Assembly: GCF_002288925.2 (NCBI RefSeq)
Contig: NW_022098036.1
Span: 37,571,699 to 37,635,698, forward strand
DNA length: 64,000 nt
Origin: Delphinapterus leucas
Taxonomy: Eukaryota > Chordata > Mammalia > Artiodactyla > Monodontidae
Reading direction: 5' to 3'
A program made the translations under genes and the position numbers. Within the stretch, counting starts at the first letter, position 1; every line of letters starts with the position of its first letter. The notes under the pieces are model-generated. The model was not told where the DNA came from. It searched no databases and saw only the letters and a list, made by a program, of their open reading frames with translations. Positions 48,501-57,584 of this stretch are shown here, one piece after another.

Positions 48501-49790
48501 GCCTAAATGTAAGGCCAGACAGTATAAAATTCTTAGAGGAAAACATAGGCAGAACACTCTTTGACATAAATCACAGCAAGATCCTTTTTGACCCACCTCC
48601 TAGAGAAATGGAAATAAAAATAAACAAATGGGAGCTAATGAAACTTAAAAGCTTTTGCATAGCAAAGGAAACCATAAACGAGACGAAAAGACAACACTCA
48701 GAATGGAAGAAAATATTTGCAAACGAAGCAACTGACAAAGGATTAATCTCCAAAATATACAAGCAGCTCAATATCAAAAAAACCAAACAACCCAATCCAA
48801 AAATGGGCAGAAGACCTAAATAGACATTTCTCCAAAGAAGATATACAGATATCCAACAAACACATGAAAAGATGCTCAACATCACTAATCATTAGAGAAA
48901 TACAAATCAAAACCACAGTGAGGTATCACCTCACGCCAGTCAGAATGGCCATCATAAAAAAATCTACAAACAATAAATGCTGGAGAGGGTGTGGAGAAAA
49001 GGGAACCCTCTTGCACTGTTGGTAGGAATGTAAATTGATACAGCTACTATGGAGAACAGTATGGATGTGGCTTAAAAAACTAAAAACAGAACTACCATAT
49101 GACCCAGCCATCCCACTCCTGGGCATATACCCTGAGAAAAACACAATTCAGAAAGAGTCATAAACCAATGTTCATTGCAGCACTATTTACAGTTGCCAGG
49201 ACATGGAAGCAACCTAAATGTCCATCGACAGATGAATGGATAAAGAAGATGTGGCACATATATACAATGGAGTATTACTCAGCCATAAAATGAAATGAAA
49301 TTGAGGTATTTGTAGTGAGGTGGATGGACCTAAAGACTGTCATACAGAGTGAAGTAAGTCAGAAAGAGAAAAGTAAATACCATATGCTAAAGCACATATA
49401 TGGAATCTAAAAAAACAGTACTGATGAACCTAGTGGCCAGGAAGGAATATACATGCACATATAGAGAACAGACTTGAGGACACTTGGGGGACGGGGAAGC
49501 TGGGATGAAGTGAGAGAGTAGCATTGACGTATATACACTAACAAATGTAAAATGGATGGCTAGTGGGAAGGTGCTGCGTAGTATAGGGAGATCAGCTCAA
49601 TGCTTTGTGATGACCTAGACGGGTGGGATAGGGAGGATGGGAGGGAGGCTCAAGAGGGAGGGAATATGGGGATATATGTATACTTATAGCTCATTCACTT
49701 TGTTGTACAACAGAAACTAATGCAACATTGTAAAGCAATTATACTCCAATAAAGATATAAAAAAATTTTAAATAAATAAATACTCAATAA
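45540..49790 (+). mobile_element. 5'-truncated L1 with decayed ORF2, interrupted by a SINE
   Basis: About 4.0 kb of L1 excluding the SINE. It starts at about ORF2 codon 49, judged by alignment to the copy at 62421. It includes the rest of the endonuclease region (to about 46150), RT signals ([16 protein letters not shown] at about 46800; FADD at 47723-47734), the ORF2 C-terminal region (48185-49290) and a 3' UTR ending CAATTATACTCCAATAAAGA. Frames are broken several times (for example near 45755, 46156, 47000 and 48820). It cannot make a full ORF2 protein. No clear TSD. Confidence 0.92.
47330..47543 (-). mobile_element. Short CHR-type SINE inside L1 ORF2
   Basis: Complete copy, antisense to the L1, inserted in the RT domain. 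TSD ACATCRTTCTT lies at 47319-47329 and 47544-47554 (one mismatch). Confidence 0.94.
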
Positions 49791-52508
49791 ATGTTTCTTG
49801 AATTGCACTGCCTGGAGATTTGCTCCAGCCCACTGGGCTTGCTAGTATTCTCTGATACAGCTTACATATTAATACTAACTATCATGTATTTAATACCTAC
49901 CATGTGCCAGGCACTAAGTCCTTACTTATAGTATCAAATAATTATAATTAATAATTCTTAATAATATTTAGTAATAATTATTAATCCTCAAAAGAATACA
50001 CAGGAGTGGTGTTTTCTTTCTTTTTTTACATTCACAAATGAGGAAACTGAGACTTAGAGATGTTATATATATGGTAAGTAAAAGAGGTAGAATTTATATC
50101 TATAGTTTTGTTTTCTATCCTATACTGTTTTGTGCAATCAATATAGTGCCTATAAGCAGTTCATTAGTATTTTTAGTGTACATTAATTCTGCCCCAAATC
50201 TTTTATTAACTAATAATGGAATCTAGGACAAGTTCTCAGAAATCTCGATGGGTCTTAGTCTCTTCACCTATAGCACCAGGAATTAGATGAAGTTAACTCC
50301 TCGGTCCCCTCTAGCTCTAAAATGACATGCATCTGTGAGTTCCTAGACTTTCAAGCATTTGATTTTGCAACTCTATCTGCTTCTGCATTTCTATCTGTTT
50401 CATACTGTGATCACATCCAAACCACATAAAACAGTTTCCATTTCCATGAATTCTTCTCTTGAAACCACTGGACTTATTTTGAAATATGAAAAGTACAATG
50501 AATGGAGTCATATCACCAAAGCCATAGAAGAGAAGCTCCTTCCTCAAACAGTCTACGTCTTTCTCAACAGAGTTAATACCATTGGTTTAATTACCTATTA
50601 GATAAAAATACTCACTAGTGAGAGTATTTCTGAGGGGAGTAATGGAAGAACAAAATTTTAGGCTATCTAATTGTGGTACTAGCCCTTGTGCATATTTTGG
50701 TGGAGGGTGGGGGTAGGGAATTAAACACTAGTCCAAAATATATTTGTTATTTACAAAATTTACTAGTTGTAGAGTTTGGAAATATAAGGGGGAGGAGGGA
50801 GGAAGAAGAACCTGATCCAAATCCCTTTTTGCACCAATGAAATAGTACAGGGCGGCTGAAGGAGCCCTTGGTTCTTTTCTTGGTGAAAACCTACTGTGAA
50901 TCACTTAACCTCTCTAAGTGTCACTTTGCTCATCTTCAAAATTAGTGGGTTTGGATCAAATAATATCTCAGGTTGTTCCAAGTCTGTGAATTAGCTCAAA
51001 GGGTATGAAAACCTGGCAAGAAATTGCTTTTAAAAGGCAGTAGCAAGTTTGAAAACTTATCCTTAACTTGAAGCAAAGAAGATCAGTTCTTAGGTTGAAG
51101 GTCATAGCCCCAAATGAATTACAAACTAAAATTTAAGCCTATTTTTTAAAAGCTACAGTAGCAATGAAAGCTTTAAAATTCTAAGTCTAACCTAAATAAC
51201 AGATTCCTGAGCTTCACTGCTGAGCCACACAGCAGTTTTGATGTATTTTCTCCACTGGTGGTGCAGAGATGAAGAGGAAAGCAAGCAGGAAAGAAATCAG
51301 GACACGGAGGTCAGCACAGAGGCTGATCCTAAAAATTTCAGAGGTGGATTAGAGAGAGGAAAATAGAAAATGTAGGGCTCAGTCAATTCATAAATGTATT
51401 ACCTGTGTTGTAGGATTTTCTTATAATGCGATTGTCTTCTAGGATATGGTAACCAATTCTGTGCTCTTTCCAGCCATTCTCAACAACTGCACAAATGCAG
51501 ATCATTCTGCCCGTCAGTCTTCATCTTCCCAAACTAAATGAGATTAGTTTGGGGCCTGTTATCATACATTCCATTTCACTGTGAAACTCGATATTTGAGT
51601 TTTCCTTTCTGATCATTTTCTCTCCAGCAGGATTAGGTAGTTCATTTCCAAATTTTATTTTTTCCATGCTTGATATTTACTACCTCCCTATGTACCCAAC
51701 ACCATGCATCCATATGCTAACAAACATGCCAGAATCGAGGCAGAGTGGGTGCCTGGTGGGATGACCAAATATGAGAAGGTAATTTTTAATCAGTGTTTTA
51801 ACACTGGAAACAAGCTTTGTTATGGAGTAACCGCACTTAAACAGAATAACTTAAATAGAATAACTTTGTTTATGGAATTTTTGTAATCTTTCCTTGAAAT
51901 GGAGAAATCATTTGAAGAAGTACTCATCTCTCTACCTACGCCTCTACAACACACATTCCGCAGAAAAAGGAACAGGGAAACAACAAGAAGTCACTGAATA
52001 TTTAAATAGTAGGCTCGAGGCTGGGGAGTAGCATCAGCAAGAAGAAAGGCAGATGAGATGAAGGCAAAGTGTCACTGACTTTTGCCTCTGTCCCTGGAGA
52101 GGAGATTGCTGACATGGAGTCTCTCCGGCCTTCCCAAGACCGTCTGGCATGAAGATATAACTCCAAGGTAAGATTCCTGAGCAAGCAGCTTTATCCTACA
52201 GCTATCATCTGCATAGATTCTCTAGGCTTTCTCCAGATCAGTTTCCCGAGGTCCTGTGGTTCCCTTCCCCATGGTAGCTCGACGTCCCCAGGCCCAGGCG
52301 GGGTCTTCCTGAAAGCCACTTGTGCCAAAGCTGTCACTATAGCAAGGTTTCAAAATAACTCTAAATCTGACAGCCTCTGCCCCTGTAGATGAACATTTAG
52401 ATTTTTTCAGAAATCCCTGGTGGTACTCTAGAATTCAGTAGGGGGCTTTGGGAAGGAAAGAAATATGACATTAAAAGGGCAAAATGAGGCTCTTGCTAGC
52501 CTTAATAT
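49791..52508. repeat. MIR fragments in mostly unique sequence upstream of GPR33
   Basis: MIR-like pieces at about 49860-50070 (minus; CATGTGCCAGGCACTAAGTC, GAGGAAACTGAGACTTAGAG), 50235-50340 (plus) and 50885-51000 (plus; TGAATCACTTAACCTCTCTA). No coding exon recognised. A GPR33 5' UTR exon could lie here or in the next interval, but I cannot point to it. Confidence 0.5.
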
Positions 52509-52519
52509 AACAAATCGAG

Positions 52520-52650
52520 GGGACTTCCCTGGCGGTCCAATGGTTAAGAATCCACGATTTCACCGCAGGGGGTGTGGCTTCGAGGCTTCGATCCCTGGTC
52601 GGGCAAACTTAAGATCCCGCATGCCACCCAATGCGGCCAAATAAAACCAA
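52520..52650 (+). mobile_element. Short tRNA-derived SINE
   Basis: Head GGACTTCCCTGGCGGTCCAA, box B region with a small GGCTTCGAGGCTTCGATCCC duplication, then TGCGGCCAAATAAAA. Imperfect TSD AACAARTYGAG lies at 52509-52519 and 52651-52661. Confidence 0.85.
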
Positions 52651-52674
52651 AACAAGTTGAGCAAACTAAGGGGT

Positions 52675-52885
52675 AAAAAGTTCCCGAATGCCTAATATGT
52701 GCCATGAAGGGAGCTAAGTGGTTCATATACATTATCTCACTTAGTCCTCATAAAAAGTCACCGGGGTTTACAAGGTGAAAGGGGCTCAGAGTTAAAGAGT
52801 CCAAAATCACAGAGCTGTTTAAGTGGTAGAGGTAGGATCGAAACCCACTTCTGTGGGATGCCAGAGCCCCAGTTCTGCCCCACTA
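52675..52885 (-). repeat. MIR fragment
   Basis: Minus-strand MIR words: TAATATGTGCCATGAAGG, CATTATCTCACTTAGTCCTC and ATCACAGAGCTGTTTAAGTG. Confidence 0.65.
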
Positions 52886-53108
52886 ATTTATAAGCAAGTA
52901 CTTCAAAACCGTTTTAAAAGATGTTTAAGGATGAAGAAATCTCCTGGTCATGTGCAATAAATCAAAGTTCTTAGGAAACTTTATATGCTCTTCAGAACGA
53001 CTACCAGTGTTGCTTTTGCTCAAATCCTGCATTACTTTCAGATGCCCTTCTATACAGAGCTCAGCCACACAATTTTTAATAAAATCTTCCCTATAATTCA
53101 GTTTCTCG

Positions 53109-53450
53109 TATGCACATACACAGAGAGACCACACACATACACACACACACCCAGACATACAAACACTACACGTATACACACTGCACAGATAGATACACAC
53201 AGACCGCAGATACCACAGAGACCACACACAAATACACCACACTTGCACAGATCACAGATACACACACACACAGCTCCACACACACCCCATGAATTTATAC
53301 ACACACTAGAGATACACACACGCCACAGAGACACACACCATATATGCACATACATACACACAAATGCACCACAGATATATGGACAGACTACAGACACACA
53401 CACACACACACATACACAAATAGACACACACAGGCCATACACACACAGTA
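53109..53450. repeat. CA-rich low-complexity tract of about 340 bp
   Basis: Irregular CACA runs interspersed with AGAGACCACA, AGATACACAC and CAGATACC-like words. The long open frames through it on both strands are low-complexity artefacts. Confidence 0.9.
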
Positions 53451-54922
53451 TCAGAAATCCTCCGTGGGATCTTGTTTCTCCTTGTCTACTCAAGCCCCAA
53501 TGTCTATACAGTTTCCACCATATCATCTCATTAACATCTCACCTCCTGCTACTGGCCTCTTCTCTCCATCCTACTCCTTCCCGAATAGGGAACACAAGCT
53601 CTTTTCTTTCCATTCCCCAGAGCAACCATCAACACAAGAAGTTGTGATTAATGAGGTTAAGGGAGACATTACACCATGTCAAACCATAACAAATGGATTC
53701 AAATTAAATATTAGACATTCCTTATTTTAAATCCCCTGTGTCATCTCTGCTTCTCAATATCTCATTGACCCTTCCTCCTCTGCAAGCCTCCTAGCCTCCT
53801 GCTGTGTTTTCCTGGGGCCCCTCTCTGAAGACCATCCTCCCTCCTCCCCCTCTTCTCATGGTCCCAGGACCTTCACCCAGCCTCTTCCTTGGGCTCCCAC
53901 TCTTTCACTCATCATTGCCTATCCATTCCATGTCCCAAAACTTCACTTTTTATTCCCAAATAGACTACCAAGATATCTTCCTGAAGAGAACCATTTTTCT
54001 ACTTCGGGGGAAATTTTTGCAACTCCCTTAGCCAGCAGAATTAAGGTAGTTATGGTTTCAATAGCAATTATTTTATTTCTTCTCTCTGTATATTCTTAGG
54101 ATGTTTTTGATTAGTGAAAAAAATCGTTAGTACTTTCCATTGCTTTATCCAATTTATCAAAAAACAGTTTGTTGATGTGACTGTTATCATAGCTATTTTC
54201 CAAAATATTCTCACATTTATATTTTCAATACTATAGGAGCAGTTATTCAAGAAATGGGATATTTTGGATAATCAAATACTCCATTTCATGGAGCGTTATC
54301 AAAATACACTACACATGAATTACCAGTTTTCAAAGAAGTAACATAAAACATTTATTGGGTTCCCCACCTGCCACAGTGGAGGTATGGTGGGAGATGTTGA
54401 ATATGAAATTTAACCCCTATAAGCCTCACTTTCTCCTCTGTTTAAGCATTTGCCTTTGTATGGAAAAAAAGAAATTATTTTTATATGAAGTTTCCTGCAT
54501 ACAACAAGTACTGGATAAATATCAGTTCCTTGACTCCTCTCTGTCTTTCCCCTCCCCAAGTAAGAAAGAACTACTGCTATATTCTACCATACACTTTCCT
54601 CTTTCATTGATGATTTTGAAGGTACTTCACAATCTTACGGTGCCGAAGGGCTCCTGTATGAATATCAGTTCTTACTGTTATGTGCTGAGTGTTAGGATAC
54701 TAGGTAATAGCATTTACTATATATAATTAGCTCATGGGAGAAATCTAATTATAGCTCCCTATGATTACTAACTTGCAGCCATTGTTGTCATCTTTGTTAT
54801 TCAATTTCGTTATTAACATTGCCCTGACCAAGTCTTAGTCAAGTAAAACTGATTCTTCACTGACTTATTCAAGAATCTGTGCCCATCAAGAAGGGTCAGA
54901 CTTCTGGTTAATGTCTAAATAG
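53451..54922. other. Unique-looking sequence upstream of GPR33, no gene seen
   Basis: A pyrimidine-rich stretch at about 53460-53900. A 123-codon frame at 54355-54726 has no recognisable domain and no ATG-context support. Confidence 0.4.
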
Positions 54923-55126
54923 AAGTTTTGGGGTGTTTTTTTGGCTGAGCCAAGGTGGCACACGGGATCTTTTTTACCCGTGCCCCCTGCATCGGCAGGT
55001 GGACTCTCAACCACTGCACCACCAGGGAAGCCCCACAAGGGATCTTAATTACCCGACCTGGGATAAAACTCATGCCCCATGCATTGGAAGCATGTAGTCC
55101 TAACCACTGGATTGCCAGAGAATTCC
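54923..55126 (-). mobile_element. Short SINE, minus strand, containing a nested SINE
   Basis: Outer copy of the GGAACTAAGATC type, with TSD CTAAATAG at 54915-54922 and 55127-55134. It lies about 300 bp upstream of the GPR33 splice acceptor, so presumably in the 5' UTR intron. Confidence 0.8.
54972..55033 (-). mobile_element. Mini CHR-type SINE (5' 57 nt only, with A-tail) nested in another SINE
   Basis: Minus-strand reading: GGGGCTTCCCTGGTGGTGCA through the CACGGGT box B start, then directly an A-run. 13-bp TSD CACAMGGGATCTT (one mismatch) lies at 54959-54971 and 55034-55046. It lacks the 3' two thirds of a normal copy. Confidence 0.75.
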
Positions 55127-55390
55127 CTAAATAGGATATTTTTAGATGCCTAAATTAATTACTTAACGAAGTGAGAATATTCCAAACTTATTTCTATTTC
55201 ACATTAATTTCATTGCATCTGTAGTATTTCTATTTTTGATGCCCAAATTAATCTGATCTTAATTCCTCACACAAAATAAAAGAAAAATATCTGATTTGTA
55301 TTGTTGTAAACATATTGTTTGTCATTTAAAAATATTGTCATTTTGACTATGAATATGCAAAAATTACTATTTTAATTTCTATATTTAACC

Positions 55391-55424
55391 ATTTCTTTTG
55401 CTTCTTTTTTGTTGTTATTTTCAG
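55391..55424 (+). promoter_or_regulatory. GPR33: Splice acceptor before the GPR33 coding exon
   Basis: A pyrimidine-rich run, mostly T, ends in TTTTCAG with the AG at 55423-55424. The presumed exon begins at 55425 and reaches the GPR33 ATG after 15 bp. This implies a separate upstream 5' UTR exon joined by an intron. I could not locate that first exon. A candidate interval is 49.8-54.9 kb. Confidence 0.75.
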
Positions 55425-55439
55425 TTTCTCATTCCAATT

Positions 55440-56462
55440 ATGGATGTGATCAACTCTAATGATTACCTGCTCAATGTCTCTACTTTAATAAGAAACAGCA
55501 TTCACATTCCAACACCTGCCTCAAAAGTGATTGTTGCACTTCTTTTTTTCACGTCATTTATAATTGGCACTATCACCAACGGTTTCTACCTATGGGTGCT
55601 AAAATTCAAAATGAAAAAGACTGTTAATACTCTCTTATATTTTCATCTCATTCTCTCTTATTTTATTTCAACATTATTTTTGCCATTTCTGGCCATCTCC
55701 TACCTTCAGGAAAATCACTGGAGCTTTGGAATGGCCACATGCAAGGTCTTCAATAGCATTTTGTCTGCAGGGATGTTTGCCTCTGTTTTCTTCCTCTCAG
55801 CCATCAGCATTGATCGTTATCTTCTCACTCTTCACCCGGTGTGGTCACAGCTGCACCGAACCCCACATTGGGTTTCCAGTATCATCTTGGGAGTCTGGAT
55901 ACTCGCCACTGCCCTCAGCATGCCCTATGTGGTTTTCAGGGAGGCACATGATGACCATAAAGGAAGAGTGACCTGCCAGAATAACTATGCTGTGTTTACC
56001 AACTGGGAAGGCAAAAAGATGCAAACATTAGGAAAATGGATTCATGTAGCCTGCTTCAGCAGCCGCTTCTTGCTGGGCTTCCTTCTGCCTTTCCTCATCA
56101 TCACCTTTTGTTATGAAAGAGTAGCCAAAAAGATGAAAGAGAGGGGCCTCTTCAAATCCAACAAGCCCTTCAAAGTCATGATGACTGCCGTTATCTCTTT
56201 CTTTGTGTGTTGGATGCCCTACCATGTATACCAAGGTTTAATTCTCACTAAGAACAGATCACTACTTTTCCAGTTGAGTCTGATACTCACAGTGATAACT
56301 ACTTCTTTCAATGCTGTCTTTTCTCCCACACTCTACCTATTTACTGGGGAGAACTTCAGAAAAGTTTTCAAGAAGTCTGTTCTTGCTCTTTTTGAGTCAA
56401 CATTCAGTGAAGATTCTTCGGGAGAAAGGACACAAAACCTAAATTCAGAAGCCGATATTTAA
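55440..56462 (+). CDS. GPR33: GPR33, orphan chemoattractant-like G protein-coupled receptor, intact ORF
   Basis: Plasma-membrane class A receptor, related to formyl-peptide and other chemoattractant receptors; its ligand is not firmly established. The 340-residue product has seven hydrophobic segments at about 28-54, 62-88, 98-131, 143-165, 200-227, 242-269 and 276-302. Visible hallmarks are the C101/C179 disulfide pair, D125-R126-Y127, W153, P217, Y225, C257-W258-M259-P260 and a helix-8 segment after residue 302. N-glycosylation sequons lie at N12 (NVS) and N272 (NRS). Y74 and S295 replace the usual D2.50 and N7.49. The start is the ATG at 55440: A at -3, G at +4, and 15 bp downstream of a splice acceptor. 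The frame continues upstream from 55398 only without an ATG and through the polypyrimidine tract, so that extension is not coding. The length matches the family (about 330-340), with a slightly longer C-terminus than I recall for human. No internal stop or frameshift was seen. Human alleles often carry a stop at codon 140; here codon 140 (55857-55859) is CGA. Identity rests on recognition of the sequence. Confidence 0.95.
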   Translation: MDVINSNDYLLNVSTLIRNSIHIPTPASKVIVALLFFTSFIIGTITNGFYLWVLKFKMKKTVNTLLYFHLILSYFISTLFLPFLAISYLQENHWSFGMATCKVFNSILSAGMFASVFFLSAISIDRYLLTLHPVWSQLHRTPHWVSSIILGVWILATALSMPYVVFREAHDDHKGRVTCQNNYAVFTNWEGKKMQTLGKWIHVACFSSRFLLGFLLPFLIITFCYERVAKKMKERGLFKSNKPFKVMMTAVISFFVCWMPYHVYQGLILTKNRSLLFQLSLILTVITTSFNAVFSPTLYLFTGENFRKVFKKSVLALFESTFSEDSSGERTQNLNSEADI

Positions 56463-56638
56463 ATTCTGGATCCCAGAGAAAAGAATGGATTCTTAGTCAA
56501 TGATATCACCAGAGACAGACCCTCAACTCTTGTATAATATAGTCCCTATATTAGAGAGACACATGGGCTGTATTATAGTTAGATCTATGAATATTATAAG
56601 GGCTGTAAAATGTGATGGGTAATGTTGCAAATGTGATT

Positions 56639-57356
56639 TTTTTTTTTTTACTTTCGTTGTGGTAAAATATATATAACATATAACACCATTTTTCATTGCA
56701 CATTTTAGTGGCATGACCTAAATTCACAATATTTTGCAACCATCACCACTATCCATTTCCAAAATTTTTTATCACCCAAAAGAGAAACTCTACGCATTAA
56801 GCAATAACTCCTCTTTCACGCCCCTACCCCCTGCCCTTTCCCCTAGCTCCTCATATCCTCCAATCTGCTTTCTATCTCTATGAATTTGCTATTCAAGATA
56901 TTCCATATAAGTGGAATCATACAATATTTCTCCTTTTGTGTCTGGCTTATTTAACGTAGCGTAATGTTTTCAAGATTCATCCATGTTGTAACATGTATCA
57001 TTCTTTTTATGGCTAAATAATATTCTGTTATATGTATATACCACATTTTGTTTATCCATTCTTCTGTTGAGAGACATCTGAGCTGTTTCCACCTTTTGGC
57101 TATTGTGAATAATGCTACCATGAACACTGGTGTACAAGTGTCTGTTTGAGTCTTTATTTTCAATTATTTTGAATTGCTGGGTCATGTGGCAATTCTATGT
57201 TTAAGTTTTTGAGGAATTGCCACTTTTTTCCACAACAGCTGTACCATGTTGCATTCTCATCAGCAATGTACAAAAGTTCTAGTTTCTCCATACCCTCACC
57301 AGCACCTATTATTTTCCTTTTTTTCAATTATAGCCATCCTAGTTGGTGTGAACTGA
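56639..57356 (-). mobile_element. 5'-truncated L1 (3' end) inserted antisense just after GPR33
   Basis: Reading the minus strand gives the end of L1 ORF2 and the 3' UTR, finishing in an A-tail seen here as a T-run near 56639. A 13-bp TSD (TGCAAATGTGATT) flanks it at 56626-56638 and 57357-57369. The insert is about 720 bp and starts about 175 bp after the GPR33 stop. It therefore probably lies in the 3' UTR or immediate 3' flank. Short minus-strand peptides inside it are decayed ORF2 C-terminus. Confidence 0.85.
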
Positions 57357-57536
57357 TGCAAATGTGATTCTTAACCTTTGATTTTTGAGGCTATAGGAAT
57401 ATCATTTTCTGAATACCAATAGAACCCATCAATCTGAATTTTCTGTCACGGAATTTTCTACCAAATAGACATTTAGACCAAGGTCTTTATTCAGATAGCA
57501 CCTAAATTATTTAATTGGTAGGAACAAAATTTAATG

Positions 57537-57584
57537 TGGAGATGACAAGGCACTCATCTTGTCATCTCCATGTTAAAGAATAAA
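57537..57584 (+). terminator. Hairpin followed by AATAAA, candidate GPR33 poly(A) region
   Basis: A perfect 13-bp inverted repeat (arms 57537-57549 and 57558-57570, 8-nt loop) is followed 8 nt later by AATAAA at 57579-57584, about 1.1 kb after the GPR33 stop. The hexamer could be the mRNA 3' end signal. This is inference: AATAAA is common in AT-rich DNA, and an antisense L1 lies between it and the stop codon. Confidence 0.3.

Noticed and set aside
52985..53647. Threonine/histidine-rich frame of 220 codons, and a cysteine/valine-rich one on the other strand
   Set aside because: Both are produced by the CA-rich low-complexity tract, which is open in several frames at once.
55398..55439. Upstream extension of the GPR33 frame by 14 codons
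   Set aside because: It has no ATG, begins at TTG, and runs through a polypyrimidine tract and splice acceptor.
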